This document shows positions 18,834 to 28,162 of a stretch of DNA of 64,000 bases, in pieces. A program made the translations under genes and the position numbers. The DNA is from Gemmobacter nectariphilus DSM 15620 (GTDB taxonomy: Bacteria; Pseudomonadota; Alphaproteobacteria; Rhodobacterales; Rhodobacteraceae): NCBI RefSeq assembly GCF_000429765.1, contig NZ_KE386949.1, positions 186,001-250,000 on the forward strand, given 5' to 3'. How positions within the stretch are numbered: position 1 is the first letter of the stretch; the number at the start of each line of letters is the position of its first letter. Below the pieces are notes generated by a model that saw nothing but the letters and a program-made list of their open reading frames with translations, did not search any database and was not told the origin of the DNA.

Positions 18834-19172
18834 TTAGTTGCCTTCGCCGGCAGCTTCCGAGAAATACTTGGAAAGCTTGTCCTTTTCGCCGTCCCTGTCC
18901 GTTGCTTCGGGCAGCGGATCCTTGCGCACGGTAATCACCGGCCAAAGTTCGGCGTATTTGCGGTTCAGCTCGACCCAGGATTCCATGTCCGGCTCGGTGT
19001 CAGGGCGAATCGCATCGGCCGGGCATTCCGGTTCGCACACCCCACAATCGATGCATTCATCGGGGTGGATCACCAGCATGTTCTCGCCTTCATAGAAACA
19101 GTCGACCGGGCAGACCTCTACGCAGTCGGTGTATTTGCAGGCGATGCAGTTGTCGGTCACGACATAGGTCAT
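18834..19172 (-). CDS. fdxA: Seven-iron ferredoxin (3Fe-4S/4Fe-4S)
   Basis: The 112-residue ferredoxin has the FdxA pattern. C9, C17, C21 with C50 fit a 3Fe-4S cluster, and C40, C43, C46 with a fourth cysteine fit a 4Fe-4S cluster ([12 protein letters not shown]). The C-terminal extension of about 55 residues ([24 protein letters not shown]) is typical of FdxA/ferredoxin II in alphaproteobacteria. It is a soluble electron carrier whose partner is not evident here. It sits 50 bases after the S4 protein gene, in the conserved helicase-S4-fdxA-carD order. Confidence 0.95.
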   Translation of the reverse strand: MTYVVTDNCIACKYTDCVEVCPVDCFYEGENMLVIHPDECIDCGVCEPECPADAIRPDTEPDMESWVELNRKYAELWPVITVRKDPLPEATDRDGEKDKLSKYFSEAAGEGN

Positions 19173-19222
19173 GGGCGGCCTCGGGCGTCAGGTTCGGCAG
19201 ACAGGTAGGACACAGCGGCGGA

Positions 19223-19519
19223 TCATGCAAGCCGCTCTGGCGCGGATTCGCCTGCGTCAAGATCGACATACAGCATCTGAGCTTCGGTGGCCGGCCCCCG
19301 GCGCTCGCCGGCGGCCAGCACACGGACGACGCGGATACGGCCGCCTTGCGCAAAGGTCAGAACATCGCCGGTGCGGATGGCGGTGGAAATCTTGGTCACC
19401 GGCTGGCCGTTGACGCGCACGCGACCCTCTTCGATCTGGGCGGCCGACAGGCTGCGGCTCTTGAAGAACCGCGCCTGCCAAAGCCATTTGTCCAGACGGA
19501 TCGCGCCCGGCGCCGTCAC
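19223..19519 (-). CDS. S4-domain RNA-binding protein (Hsp15-like)
   Basis: This 98-residue protein starts with GTG at 19519, 7 bases after the helicase stop. An S4 domain (about 6-70: IRLDKWLWQARFFKSRSLSAAQIEEGRVRVNGQPV) resembles Hsp15/HslR, which binds stalled 50S subunits carrying peptidyl-tRNA. A longer frame upstream of the GTG only overlaps the helicase tail and is not credible. It is probably co-transcribed with the helicase. Confidence 0.88.
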   Translation of the reverse strand: MTAPGAIRLDKWLWQARFFKSRSLSAAQIEEGRVRVNGQPVTKISTAIRTGDVLTFAQGGRIRVVRVLAAGERRGPATEAQMLYVDLDAGESAPERLA

Positions 19520-19526
19520 GCGCGCC

Positions 19527-22499
19527 TCAGACCTTGCCCTTGAGCGCCAGCAGCGCCGCAAAGGGGTTGTCAGGGTCGATCTTCTGCTCGCGCGGGGGGC
19601 GCGCCTCATAGCTGCGCGCGCCTTCGTTGCGCTTGTGCTCGGGCTTGCCGCCTTTGCCACGCGGGCCTTCGGACTTGCCATGAGGCTTGCCGCCGCCCTT
19701 GCGCTCACCATCCTTGCGATCGCCGCGTTCCGGGCGGGGGCCGCCTTCCTTGCGCTCGGGGCGCGGGCCACGTTCGGCCTGCGGGCGGTCGCCGCCCTGC
19801 CCTTGCCCCTGACGCTGCGGGCGCTGCGGGCGCTGCCCCTGACCGTCCCGGCGCGGGCCGCGATCGCCGCGCGGCGCACCGCCACGCGGGCGCGGGGCCC
19901 AGGTGAAGGTGTAGAAGACTTCGGTTTCCACCTCGGCCGGCGCTTCGGCGGGCGCATCGGCCGCGGCATCCGCCGGGGCCTCGGCCACGGCGTCCGGTGC
20001 GGCCTCGACAGCGGCTTCGGCCGGGGCTTCGGCCGGGGCCTGCGCCTCGGGCGCGACGGCGGCGTCAGTGGCGGGCGCGGCCCCGGCCGTCGCCCCGGTC
20101 CCGGCCGGGGCTTCCGCAGCCGGCTTGGCCTTGGGCCGCTCGGCCTTTTCGCCCTTGTAGCCCAGACCGGCCATCAGGTCGGCGAACTGGTCCAGCGTCA
20201 TGCCGGTGATCGACAGCATGTCCGGCGTCGCCTCGAATCCTGCGCGGCTGTCCTTGGCGCGCAGAAGGTCGGCCAGACGTTCCAGCATGTCGATGCGGAT
20301 GGCGCGGCTGCCCGCCGGGCGGTAGCCCGCCAGCGCATAATGCAGCGAGGGCACCTCGGTGATATGCGGGATGGTCACCAGACCGGGGGGCGGGCTTTCG
20401 GGGAATTCCTGCAAGCCCTCCCACAGCGACCACAACACCAGCCGCAACCGCGTCGGCGCGGGTTTCAGCAGCAGCGGCAGGAAGATCGTATACTGCCCGA
20501 ACCGCACACCATGCTTGCGCAGCGCCGAGCGCGAGTCCTGGTCCAGCGCCTTGACCTCTTCGGCCACCGGCTCGCGCGGCAGAACGCCCATTGCCTCGAC
20601 CAGACGGAAGGCAAAGCCACGGGCCAGGCCGGTCAGCGTTTCATCGCGTTGCAGAGCCATCAGCGGATCGAACAGCGCGGCAACCTTGCGGTCGATGAAA
20701 TGCTGCAGACGGCGACGCACCTTTTCGGCAACATCGGCGCCCGCCTCTTCGTCGACGAACACCTCGATCTGCGGCCGCAGCGCCTCGGGGCCCTTGACCA
20801 GCTTGCCGACTGCGGTCGTGCCCCACATCAGCCCGCCCTGTTCGGTATAATCGAACTCGGTATCGGGCGAGTTGTAGAAGCGGTCGGACCGCAGGGAGAA
20901 TTCGGGCTTCAGCGCCTCGTACGCCGCTTGCCGCAGGGTTTTCGCCTCGTCCGGGCTGCCCGTTCCGTCCTGACGGAAGCGGAACCCTTCCAGACGGCCG
21001 ACGAATTCGCCCTCGACCGTCACTTCGCCCTTGTCGTTCACCTCGGCCACGAGGCTCTCCTTCTGCTTGAGCCGCCGCATCAGCACGCTGGTGCGCCGGT
21101 CCACGAAACGCTGGGTCAGACGCATGTGCAGCGCATCCGACAGGCGGTCTTCTACAGCGCGAGTTTCCTCACGCCAATGGGATTCGTCGGCCACCCAGCC
21201 CTTGCGTTGCGCAACATAGGTCCAGGTGCGGACAAAGGTCAGGCGGCGGGAAATCGCGTCGATGTCACCATCGGTGCGGTCGATCCGGTCGACATTACGC
21301 TTCATCCAGTCATCCGGGATCGGGCCGGACTTGAGGAAATCGAAGATCCGCGCCAGCAATCCGGCATGTTCCTGCCCCGAGATCCCACGAAAATCCGGGA
21401 TCCGGCACACATCCCACAGCAGCCGCACCATCTGGGGCGAGGTGACGGCATCGCGCACCTCGGGCATCTCGGCCAGGGTCTTGAGCGCCAGCAGATCATC
21501 GGCATCGCGGGCACGGGTCAGCCATTCGTTGCCAGTGTGTTTTTCCAGGCTGGCAATCAGCCGCCCGACGTTGCCCAGATCCAGCGAGGAATTGCGCCAG
21601 TGCAGCTTGCGCACGGGCAAGAAGCGGTGGCTCTCGATCGCCTCGATGGTTTCCTCATCCAGCGGGCGCGCCTCGCCGGTGACGCCAAAGGTGCCGGGGC
21701 TGGTGTGCCGCCCCGCCCGCCCGGCGATCTGCGCCAGCTCCCACGGGAACAGCTTGCGCATCCGGTGGCCATCGAACTTCGACGTCGAGGAAAAGGCGAC
21801 ATGGTTGATATCAAGGTTCAGCCCCATCCCGATGGCATCGGTCGCCACCAGGTAATCGACATCGCCATTCTGATAGAGCGCGACCTGCGCATTGCGCGTG
21901 CGGGGTGACAGCGCCCCCATCACCACCGCGCAACCGCCCTTGGTGCGGCGGATCAGTTCCGCAATCGCATAGACATTTTCAACCGAGAACCCGACGATTG
22001 CCGACCTTGCCGGCATCCGGCTGATCTTTTTCGAACCTGTATAGGTCAGTTCGGACAAGCGCGGGCGCGAGATGAACGTCGTCCCCGGCACCAGCGCCGC
22101 AATCGCGGGCCGCATCGTGTCAGAGCCCAGGAACATCGTTTCCTTCAGCCCGCGCGCGTTCAGAAGACGGTCGGTGAAGACATGGCCGCGTTCCGGGTCG
22201 GCGCACAGCTGGATTTCGTCCAGCGCCAGGAAATCGGCCCCGATCTCGGTCGGCATCGCCTCGGTCGTGCAAACCCAATAGGCGGTGCGTTCGGGAACGA
22301 TGCGTTCCTCGCCCGTCACCAGCGCGACGACCGAAGGCCCCCGCGCCTTGACGATGCGGTCATAGACCTCGCGCGCCAGCAGACGCAGCGGCAGGCCGAT
22401 CACCCCGGTCCTGTGCGCCAGCATCCGCTCGATGGCGTAATGCGTCTTGCCGGTGTTCGTCGGCCCAAGGACCGCCGTCACCCTTGCGTTCTCGCGCAT
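19527..22499 (-). CDS. SUV3-like ATP-dependent RNA helicase with long disordered C-terminus
   Basis: The 990-residue protein has Walker A GPTNTGKT (12-19), a DEIQ box in ADFLALDEIQLCADPERGHVF, and helicase C motifs AIGMGLNLDI and QIAGRAGRH, the layout of mitochondrial SUV3. SUV3 unwinds RNA for degradation, so a role in RNA turnover is likely. After about residue 780 comes an Ala/Glu/Pro-rich stretch and then a Gly/Arg/Lys/Pro-rich stretch. The protein ends in a compact motif, KIDPDNPFAALLALKGKV. The basic tail probably binds RNA. It lies 9 bases after the TPR gene. Confidence 0.9.
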   Translation of the reverse strand: MRENARVTAVLGPTNTGKTHYAIERMLAHRTGVIGLPLRLLAREVYDRIVKARGPSVVALVTGEERIVPERTAYWVCTTEAMPTEIGADFLALDEIQLCADPERGHVFTDRLLNARGLKETMFLGSDTMRPAIAALVPGTTFISRPRLSELTYTGSKKISRMPARSAIVGFSVENVYAIAELIRRTKGGCAVVMGALSPRTRNAQVALYQNGDVDYLVATDAIGMGLNLDINHVAFSSTSKFDGHRMRKLFPWELAQIAGRAGRHTSPGTFGVTGEARPLDEETIEAIESHRFLPVRKLHWRNSSLDLGNVGRLIASLEKHTGNEWLTRARDADDLLALKTLAEMPEVRDAVTSPQMVRLLWDVCRIPDFRGISGQEHAGLLARIFDFLKSGPIPDDWMKRNVDRIDRTDGDIDAISRRLTFVRTWTYVAQRKGWVADESHWREETRAVEDRLSDALHMRLTQRFVDRRTSVLMRRLKQKESLVAEVNDKGEVTVEGEFVGRLEGFRFRQDGTGSPDEAKTLRQAAYEALKPEFSLRSDRFYNSPDTEFDYTEQGGLMWGTTAVGKLVKGPEALRPQIEVFVDEEAGADVAEKVRRRLQHFIDRKVAALFDPLMALQRDETLTGLARGFAFRLVEAMGVLPREPVAEEVKALDQDSRSALRKHGVRFGQYTIFLPLLLKPAPTRLRLVLWSLWEGLQEFPESPPPGLVTIPHITEVPSLHYALAGYRPAGSRAIRIDMLERLADLLRAKDSRAGFEATPDMLSITGMTLDQFADLMAGLGYKGEKAERPKAKPAAEAPAGTGATAGAAPATDAAVAPEAQAPAEAPAEAAVEAAPDAVAEAPADAAADAPAEAPAEVETEVFYTFTWAPRPRGGAPRGDRGPRRDGQGQRPQRPQRQGQGQGGDRPQAERGPRPERKEGGPRPERGDRKDGERKGGGKPHGKSEGPRGKGGKPEHKRNEGARSYEARPPREQKIDPDNPFAALLALKGKV

Positions 22500-22508
22500 C
22501 GGCGCCCC

Positions 22509-23069
22509 TTACACCTGCTGACCGGACAAATCCCGTTCCAGCCGCTTCACGGCCTCACTTACCTTTTCAAGGTGGGGATGTATAGCAAGCGCGGCCTTGT
22601 AGGCGGCAAGTGCAGCCTTCTTGTTCCCGGTTTCCTCGAGGATCGCGCCAACGCCGGCCAGGGCACCGAAATGGCTGGGGTTCAGCGCCAGCACGCGGGA
22701 CAGATCTTCCATCGCCGGGCCATATTTGCCCGCCCGGAACAGCGCGGTGGCGCGGGCGTTCCAGCCTTCGGCGAATTCGGGGGCGTGGTCGGTCAGCGCG
22801 GTCAGGTGTTCGATGGCGGCATCGGTATCCCCCTCGCCCATCGCATCGCGGCCGCGTTGCAGCAGCAGATCCATCGCGGGCGAGCCGGATTTCGACCATT
22901 CGGTCACCACCTGCCGTTCCACCCGCCGCCAGCCAGCATTGTCGGGCTGCGCAAGCAGGCCAAGCAGGTCCGTCAGCCGGCCCTGATCCTGTGCCGCCAC
23001 GGAAGTTGCCGTTAACGTCAAGACTGCCGCCACGGCACTGTTGAGAATGTCACGAACCCGGACCATCAT
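22509..23069 (-). CDS. Secreted tetratricopeptide-repeat protein
   Basis: The 186-residue protein starts at the ATG pair 23069/23066, giving a signal peptide (MMVRVRDILNSAVAAVLTLTATSVAAQ). About three TPR units follow (residues about 75-175), for example AEGWNARATALFRAGKYGPAMEDLSRVLALNPSH and ALAGVGAILEETGNKKAALAAYKAALAIHPH. TPRs mediate protein contacts in the periplasm; the partner is unknown. It probably heads the transcript with the helicase, S4 protein and fdxA. Confidence 0.85.
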   Translation of the reverse strand: MMVRVRDILNSAVAAVLTLTATSVAAQDQGRLTDLLGLLAQPDNAGWRRVERQVVTEWSKSGSPAMDLLLQRGRDAMGEGDTDAAIEHLTALTDHAPEFAEGWNARATALFRAGKYGPAMEDLSRVLALNPSHFGALAGVGAILEETGNKKAALAAYKAALAIHPHLEKVSEAVKRLERDLSGQQV

Positions 23070-23135
23070 GGGGCAAATGTAACGCGAACCGCGCAAAACG
23101 CAAAAGCTGTGCGGGACCATTCAAGGAAATGTGCG

Positions 23136-23423
23136 ATGAGCGACGTGATTGACACTATCGTGGCCGAGCTGAGCAAAAAGGACACCTCGGGCTTTGCCGG
23201 CACCGCGAAATTCGTGATCAACGGCGAGGGCGCGGTGATGATGGATGCCAGCGGCGTGCGCGCCGGCGACGATGATGCGGATGTCACGCTCAGCGCCGAT
23301 CTGAACGTGTTCCGCGCCATCTTCGAGGGTGACATGAACCCGACCATGGCCTTCATGACCGGCAAGCTGAAGATCGACGGGTCGATGGGCAAGGCCATGG
23401 CGCTGGCCTCGGTCCTGTCGTGA
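23136..23423 (+). CDS. SCP2 sterol/lipid-binding domain protein
   Basis: The 95-residue protein is a stand-alone SCP2 fold: VIDTIVAELSKKDTSGFAGTAKFVINGEGAVMM, then DADVTLSADLNVFRAIFEGDMNPTMAFMTGKLKIDGSMGKAM. SCP2 domains bind acyl chains in a hydrophobic tunnel. The ATG at 23136 follows AAGGAA. Its TGA overlaps the GTG start of the next gene by four bases, so it is coupled to the hydrolase. A lipid-carrier role in this lipid-catabolism block is inferred. Confidence 0.9.
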   Translation: MSDVIDTIVAELSKKDTSGFAGTAKFVINGEGAVMMDASGVRAGDDDADVTLSADLNVFRAIFEGDMNPTMAFMTGKLKIDGSMGKAMALASVLS

Positions 23424-24355
23424 CCCCGGCGCCCTGTCTCGAGGATGGCTACAGTGGCGGCAAGGCGCTGTGGCTGACCACCTCGGACGGGGTGCGCATT
23501 CGCGTTGTTCTCTGGCCGCATCCGGGGGCGCGCGGCACGGTGCTGGTCCTGCCGGGACGCACCGAACATGCCGAAAAATACGGGCCCACGGCGGCCCGGC
23601 TGGCGGCGGCGGGCTATGCCTCGGCCGCCATCGACTGGCGCGGCCAAGGGCTGGCCGACCGGCTGCTGCCCGACCCGCGCAAGGGCCATGTCGGCAGGTT
23701 TTCCGACTATCAGCTGGATATGGATGCGTTTCGCGGCGCCGTTCTGGCGGCCGGCCTGCCTGCGCCGCTGTTCTTGCTGGCGCATTCCATGGGCGGCTGC
23801 ATCGGCCTGCGCAGCCTGATCCGCGGGCTGGACGTGGCCGCTGCCGCCTTTTCCGCCCCGATGTGGGGGCTGAAGGTGCCAGGCGGCCAGACCGGCCTGT
23901 TCAGCGCGCTGTTCGGGGCGCTGGCCAATGCCGGGCTGCGCGGGCGCTATGCGCCGCCGCCTGCCTCGGGCGCGATCTGCCATCTGGAAACCGGCGCGTT
24001 CGCGGACAATACCCTGACCACCGACCCGGCGGTCTGGGACTGGATGCAGGGCCAGTTGCGTGCCAACCCCGAACTGGTGATTGCTGGCCCCACCATCGGC
24101 TGGCTGGCCGAGGCGATGGCCGAGATGCAGGCCCTGGCACTTCTGCCCTCACCCAAGGTGCCCTGTGTGACGGGGGTCGGCGGGCATGAACGGATCGTTG
24201 ACCCGGACGCGATAGAAGCGCGCATGGCCCGCTGGCCGGCGGGCGAATTGATCCGGGTGCCCGGCGCCGAACACGAACTTCTGATGGAAACCGCAACGCT
24301 GCGCGACCGTTTTCTGACGCGCGTGACAGCGCTGTTCGACGCGCATCAGGGCTGA
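23420..24355 (+). CDS. Alpha/beta hydrolase (monoacylglycerol lipase/lysophospholipase-like)
   Basis: The 311-residue protein is a serine aminopeptidase S33/Hydrolase_4 fold. VLVLPGRTEHAEKYG gives the oxyanion-side loop and AHSMGG the nucleophile elbow (Ser123). Asp in HERIVDPDAIEARM and His in VPGAEHELLME are the probable remaining triad members. The start is GTG at 23420, overlapping the SCP2 stop. It probably releases fatty acids from monoacylglycerols or lysolipids; the substrate is not determinable. Confidence 0.87.
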   Translation: MTPAPCLEDGYSGGKALWLTTSDGVRIRVVLWPHPGARGTVLVLPGRTEHAEKYGPTAARLAAAGYASAAIDWRGQGLADRLLPDPRKGHVGRFSDYQLDMDAFRGAVLAAGLPAPLFLLAHSMGGCIGLRSLIRGLDVAAAAFSAPMWGLKVPGGQTGLFSALFGALANAGLRGRYAPPPASGAICHLETGAFADNTLTTDPAVWDWMQGQLRANPELVIAGPTIGWLAEAMAEMQALALLPSPKVPCVTGVGGHERIVDPDAIEARMARWPAGELIRVPGAEHELLMETATLRDRFLTRVTALFDAHQG

Positions 24356-24394
24356 TCCGTGCGACGGCGCGTCACAGATGGGTCTGACGTCACG

Positions 24395-24414
24395 TTACGT
24401 TTACGTCAACGTAA
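24395..24414. promoter_or_regulatory. MerR/LiuR-type palindromic operator
   Basis: TTACGTTT-ACGT-CAACGTAA is a 20-base near-perfect palindrome (one mismatched pair) 65 bases upstream of the MerR start. It resembles ACGTnnACGT-type sites described for LiuR-type MerR regulators of branched-chain and fatty-acid catabolism (recalled, not checked). A weak -10 (TATCAT, 24425-24430) downstream would place it over the -35 region. Autoregulation is inferred. Confidence 0.7.
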
Positions 24415-24479
24415 GCTAATCTGGTATCATGTCCTGCAGAACCCATGTGATTCCGGGTCGGGGACCAAAGGATCAGGCC

Positions 24480-24890
24480 ATGCCGAACCAGAAGATACCT
24501 CAAGATGTGCTGACCATCCGCGAGATGTGCGAGGCATTCGATGTCACGCCGCGCACGCTGCGGTTCTACGAATCCAAGGAACTGCTGTTTCCCATCCGCG
24601 ATGGCCAGCGCCGGCTGTTCACCCGGCGCGACCGCGGGCGGCTCAAGCTGATCCTGCGCGGCAAGCGCTTTGGCTTCGCGCTCGAGGAAATCCGCCAGCT
24701 GCTCGACCTGTACGATCGGGGCGACCAGCAAGAGGAACAGCTCAAACGCACCTATGACATCGCGCGCGAGCGGCTGGCCCAGATGGTGCGCCAGCGCGAC
24801 GAATTGAACGAAGCGATCACCGAGCTGCAAAGCCAGCTTGAATGGGGGGCCGAGATGATTGCCTCGTTCCGCCGCCCCGCTGCCGAATGA
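24480..24890 (+). CDS. MerR-family transcription regulator (LiuR-like)
   Basis: The 136-residue regulator starts at ATG 24480 after AAAGGA. An N-terminal winged HTH (TIREMCEAFDVTPRTLRFYESKELLFPIRDGQRRLFTRRD) is followed by a coiled-coil dimerisation helix (about 70-125). It has no cysteine cluster at the C-terminus, so it is not a metal sensor. Position upstream of two acyl-CoA dehydrogenases, thiolase and FadJ suggests it controls acyl-CoA catabolism, sensing an acyl-CoA or related ligand. The palindrome at 24395-24414 is its likely operator. Confidence 0.9.
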   Translation: MPNQKIPQDVLTIREMCEAFDVTPRTLRFYESKELLFPIRDGQRRLFTRRDRGRLKLILRGKRFGFALEEIRQLLDLYDRGDQQEEQLKRTYDIARERLAQMVRQRDELNEAITELQSQLEWGAEMIASFRRPAAE

Positions 24891-24928
24891 TCTGAAAGAC
24901 CGGCGCCCCGCGCCAGAGGGAGAGAGAC

Positions 24929-26704
24929 ATGCCCATCTACACCGCCCCGACCAAGGACATGCAGTTCGTGCTGCACGATCTGCTGAAGATCGCGCAATCC
25001 GACGTGCCCGGCTATGGCGATCTCGACCGCGATTTCACCACCGCGATTCTGGATGAGGCCGGCAAGCTGGCCAACGAGGTGCTGGCCCCCCTGAACGCCA
25101 TTGGCGATCAGCAGGGCTGCGTGCTGGAAAACGGCGTCGTGCGCACCCCCGACGGGTTCAAGGCGGCGTTCGAACAGCTCAAGGAAGGCGGCTGGAACGG
25201 ACTTGACCTGCCCGAGGAGTATGGCGGCCAGAACCTGCCCTATGTCATGGGCACGGCGGTGGGCGAGATGATGGTCTCGGCCAACATGGCCTTCAACATG
25301 TATCAGGGCCTGACCCATGGCGCGATCAGCGCCATTCTGGCCGCCGGAACCGACGAGCAAAAGGCCAAATGGCTGCCAAAGATGGTCTCGATGGACTGGA
25401 CCGGCACCATGAACCTGACGGAGCCACACGCGGGCACCGATCTGGGCATGATCCGCACCAAGGCCGACCCCCAGGCCGATGGCAGCTACAAGATCACCGG
25501 ACAGAAGATCTTCATCTCGGCCGGCGAACACGACATGGCCGAAAACATCGTCCATCTGGTGCTGGCCAAGGCCCCCGGCGGCGGCGAGGGCACCAGGGGC
25601 ATCTCGCTGTTCATCGTGCCCAAGTTCCTGGTGAACGAGGATGGCTCGCTGGGCGCGCGCAATGCGGTGTCCTGCGGCAAGATCGAAGAAAAGATGGGCA
25701 TTCACGGCAATGCCACCTGCGTGATGAACTATGACGGTGCCACCGGCTGGCTGCTGGGCGAGCTGCACAAGGGCATGAAGCACATGTTCGTCATGATGAA
25801 CGAGGCGCGGGTCGGCGTCGGCCTGCAAGGCTATGCCCAGGCCGAAGCCGCCTATCAGAACGCCGTCGCCTATGCCAAGGACCGCCTGCAGGGCCGCGCC
25901 GTGACCGGCACCGTCAACGCCACCGGCCCGGCCGATCCGCTGATCGTGCACCCCGACATCCGCCGCAACCTGATGGATCAGAAAAGCTTTGTCGAAGGCG
26001 CCCGCGCCTTTACCTTCTGGGGCGCCACGCTGATCGACCGCGCGCATCGCCTTGGCGACAAGGAGGCCGAAGGTCTGATCTCGCTGATGACCCCGGTCAT
26101 CAAGGGCTTCCAGACCGACAAGGGCTTTGAAATGGCGGTGCAGGCCCAGCAAATCTATGGCGGGCACGGCTATATCGAGGAATGGGGCATGTCGCAGTTC
26201 GCGCGCGATGCCCGGATCGCCATGATCTATGAAGGCGCGAACGGCGTTCAGGCGCTGGATCTGGTGGGCCGCAAGCTGGCCTCGGACGGCGGCAAGCATG
26301 TCATGGCCTTCTTCGAGATGGTCAAGGCCGAGTGCAAGGCCCATGATGGCGACGAGCGGATGAAGGGCTTTGTCGAGCCGCTGAAAGCCGCCTCGAAACA
26401 GCTTCAGGCGGCCGGGATGTTCTTCATGTCGCAAGGCATGAAGAACCCGAATGCGGCGCTGGCGGGGTCCTATGACTTCATGCACCTGATGGGGCATGTG
26501 TGCCTGGGCCTGATGTGGACCCGCATGGCGAAAGCCGCGTTCGATGCGCTGGACGGCGGCACCTCTGACGCAGCGTTCTACGAGACGAAGATCGAAACGG
26601 GGCGCTACTACATGGCACGCCAGCTGCCGGCCTGCGCCATGCACCTTGCCCGCATCGAAAGCGGGGCTGATACGGTGATGGCCCTGGACGCCGGGGCGTT
26701 CTGA
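24929..26704 (+). CDS. Acyl-CoA dehydrogenase, long (DmdC/AcdA-type)
   Basis: This 591-residue FAD enzyme belongs to the long acyl-CoA dehydrogenase group with an extra C-terminal domain. It begins [19 protein letters not shown], with an N-terminal extension, then [28 protein letters not shown] and [38 protein letters not shown], where Glu of YEGANG is the probable catalytic base. Close relatives include 3-methylmercaptopropionyl-CoA dehydrogenase (DmdC) of DMSP demethylation and general fatty acyl-CoA dehydrogenases. No other DMSP genes are nearby, so a fatty-acid role is more likely. It follows the regulator by 38 bases, with GGGAGAGAG as ribosome binding site. Confidence 0.92.
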   Translation: MPIYTAPTKDMQFVLHDLLKIAQSDVPGYGDLDRDFTTAILDEAGKLANEVLAPLNAIGDQQGCVLENGVVRTPDGFKAAFEQLKEGGWNGLDLPEEYGGQNLPYVMGTAVGEMMVSANMAFNMYQGLTHGAISAILAAGTDEQKAKWLPKMVSMDWTGTMNLTEPHAGTDLGMIRTKADPQADGSYKITGQKIFISAGEHDMAENIVHLVLAKAPGGGEGTRGISLFIVPKFLVNEDGSLGARNAVSCGKIEEKMGIHGNATCVMNYDGATGWLLGELHKGMKHMFVMMNEARVGVGLQGYAQAEAAYQNAVAYAKDRLQGRAVTGTVNATGPADPLIVHPDIRRNLMDQKSFVEGARAFTFWGATLIDRAHRLGDKEAEGLISLMTPVIKGFQTDKGFEMAVQAQQIYGGHGYIEEWGMSQFARDARIAMIYEGANGVQALDLVGRKLASDGGKHVMAFFEMVKAECKAHDGDERMKGFVEPLKAASKQLQAAGMFFMSQGMKNPNAALAGSYDFMHLMGHVCLGLMWTRMAKAAFDALDGGTSDAAFYETKIETGRYYMARQLPACAMHLARIESGADTVMALDAGAF

Positions 26705-26769
26705 TCTGGCATAACGCAAGCGGAGGGGGCAGACTGACGGCCTGCCCCAGCCGGACCCCGAGGGACCAC

Positions 26770-26982
26770 ATGCCGAAACGCTTTCGCCTGACCCGCCGCT
26801 TTCCGGTTGCCATGACCGAGGACGGCTACCGCCGCCTCAAACGCTTTGCGCAAGAGGCAGGCCTGGACGAGGGCGAGGCATTGTCGTTCCTGTTCGAACA
26901 TTTCGACAGCGTGACCCACAAGGACAACCTGACCCACCGCCTGCGCCTGTTCAATTCGGAACTCGACGACCGCAAGCGGTAA
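26770..26982 (+). CDS. Small ribbon-helix-helix-like protein
   Basis: This 70-residue basic protein sits between two acyl-CoA dehydrogenase genes and has GAGGGA before its ATG. The stretch [37 protein letters not shown] looks like a strand-helix-helix of the Arc/MetJ type, which would make it a small DNA-binding regulator. That is inference from pattern only. I do not recognise a named family. Its place in the operon argues that it is expressed. Confidence 0.7.
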   Translation: MPKRFRLTRRFPVAMTEDGYRRLKRFAQEAGLDEGEALSFLFEHFDSVTHKDNLTHRLRLFNSELDDRKR

Positions 26983-27007
26983 GGGGGCCTCAAGGGAGGA
27001 GGAGCCC

Positions 27008-28162
27008 ATGACCTTTCCGATGATCGCATCCGCCTGGATGACGGACGAGCACAAGATGCTCGAAGAAATGACCCGTGACTTCATCGCGAAGGAATGGGCC
27101 CCGCAGTTCGACCGCTGGCGCCAGCAAGGCGAGATGGACCGCGAGACCTGGAACCAGGCGGGCGAACTTGGTCTGCTGCTGCCCTCGGTCCCCGAGGAAT
27201 ACGGCGGGGCAGGCGGCGATTTCGGCCACGAGGCGGTGATCCTGATGGAAGGCTCGCGTGCCAATCTGGCCTCCTGGGGCCACGGGATCCATTCGGGGAT
27301 CGTGGCCCATTACATCACCGCCTATGGGACCGAGGAGCAGAAGAAGCGCTGGCTGCCCAAGATGGCCACCGGCGAGCTGGTCGCGGCACTGGCGATGACC
27401 GAACCCTCGGGCGGGTCGGATGTGCAGAACCTGCGCACGCGGGCGGTCAAGGATGGCAATGCCTACCGGCTGTCTGGGTCCAAGACTTTCATCACCAATG
27501 GCAAACATGCCGACCTGATCCTGGTCGCCGCCAAGACCGACCCGACGCAAAAGGCCAAGGGCACCTCGCTGATCATGGTCGAGGCGAACGGCGCCGAAGG
27601 CTTTCGCCGTGGCCGAAAGCTGGACAAGGTCGGGCTGAAATCGGCCGATACGTCCGAGCTGTTCTTTGACGATGTGGTGATCCCGCCGGAAAACCTTCTG
27701 GGCGGGGTCGAGGGGCAGGGCTTTTATCAGATGATGAAGCAGCTGCCGCAAGAGCGGCTGATCATCGGCTGCGGCGCGGTCGGCGCGATTGAAGGCGCGG
27801 TGGCGCGCACGATCCAGTATTGCAAAGAACGCGAGGCCTTTGGCCAGCCGATCATCAACTTCCAGAACACCCGCTTCAAGCTGGCGGAATGCAAGACGAA
27901 TGCCTTCGTCGCGCGCAGCTTCCTCGACACCTGCATCTCGGCGCATCTCAAGGGCGAGCTGACGGTCGAAATGGCGGCGATGTGCAAATACTGGCTGACC
28001 GACCTGCAATGCCAGGTGATCGACGAATGTGTCCAGCTGCATGGCGGCTACGGCTTCATGCAGGAATATGCGGTGGCCGAGATGTGGACCGATGCGCGGG
28101 TACAGCGGATCTATGGCGGCACCAACGAGATCATGAAGGAACTGATCGGGAGATCGCTGTGA
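27008..28162 (+). CDS. Acyl-CoA dehydrogenase, LCAD/IVD-type active site
   Basis: The 384-residue flavoenzyme has the usual N-terminal helical, middle beta ([23 protein letters not shown]) and C-terminal helical domains. The usual catalytic Glu position near the C-terminus is Gly ([15 protein letters not shown]). Glu249 in LPQERLII takes the place used by long-chain and isovaleryl-CoA dehydrogenases. It therefore probably prefers long-chain or branched acyl-CoAs and differs from its 591-residue neighbour. GGAGGAGG precedes the ATG. A multi-hairpin region follows the stop. Confidence 0.93.
   Translation: MTFPMIASAWMTDEHKMLEEMTRDFIAKEWAPQFDRWRQQGEMDRETWNQAGELGLLLPSVPEEYGGAGGDFGHEAVILMEGSRANLASWGHGIHSGIVAHYITAYGTEEQKKRWLPKMATGELVAALAMTEPSGGSDVQNLRTRAVKDGNAYRLSGSKTFITNGKHADLILVAAKTDPTQKAKGTSLIMVEANGAEGFRRGRKLDKVGLKSADTSELFFDDVVIPPENLLGGVEGQGFYQMMKQLPQERLIIGCGAVGAIEGAVARTIQYCKEREAFGQPIINFQNTRFKLAECKTNAFVARSFLDTCISAHLKGELTVEMAAMCKYWLTDLQCQVIDECVQLHGGYGFMQEYAVAEMWTDARVQRIYGGTNEIMKELIGRSL

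Noticed and set aside
24929-26704. Calling the 591-residue enzyme DmdC with gene symbol
   Set aside because: DmdC and general acyl-CoA dehydrogenases are similar at sequence level, and no dmdA, dmdB or dmdD is near; the regulatory and gene context fit fatty-acid oxidation.
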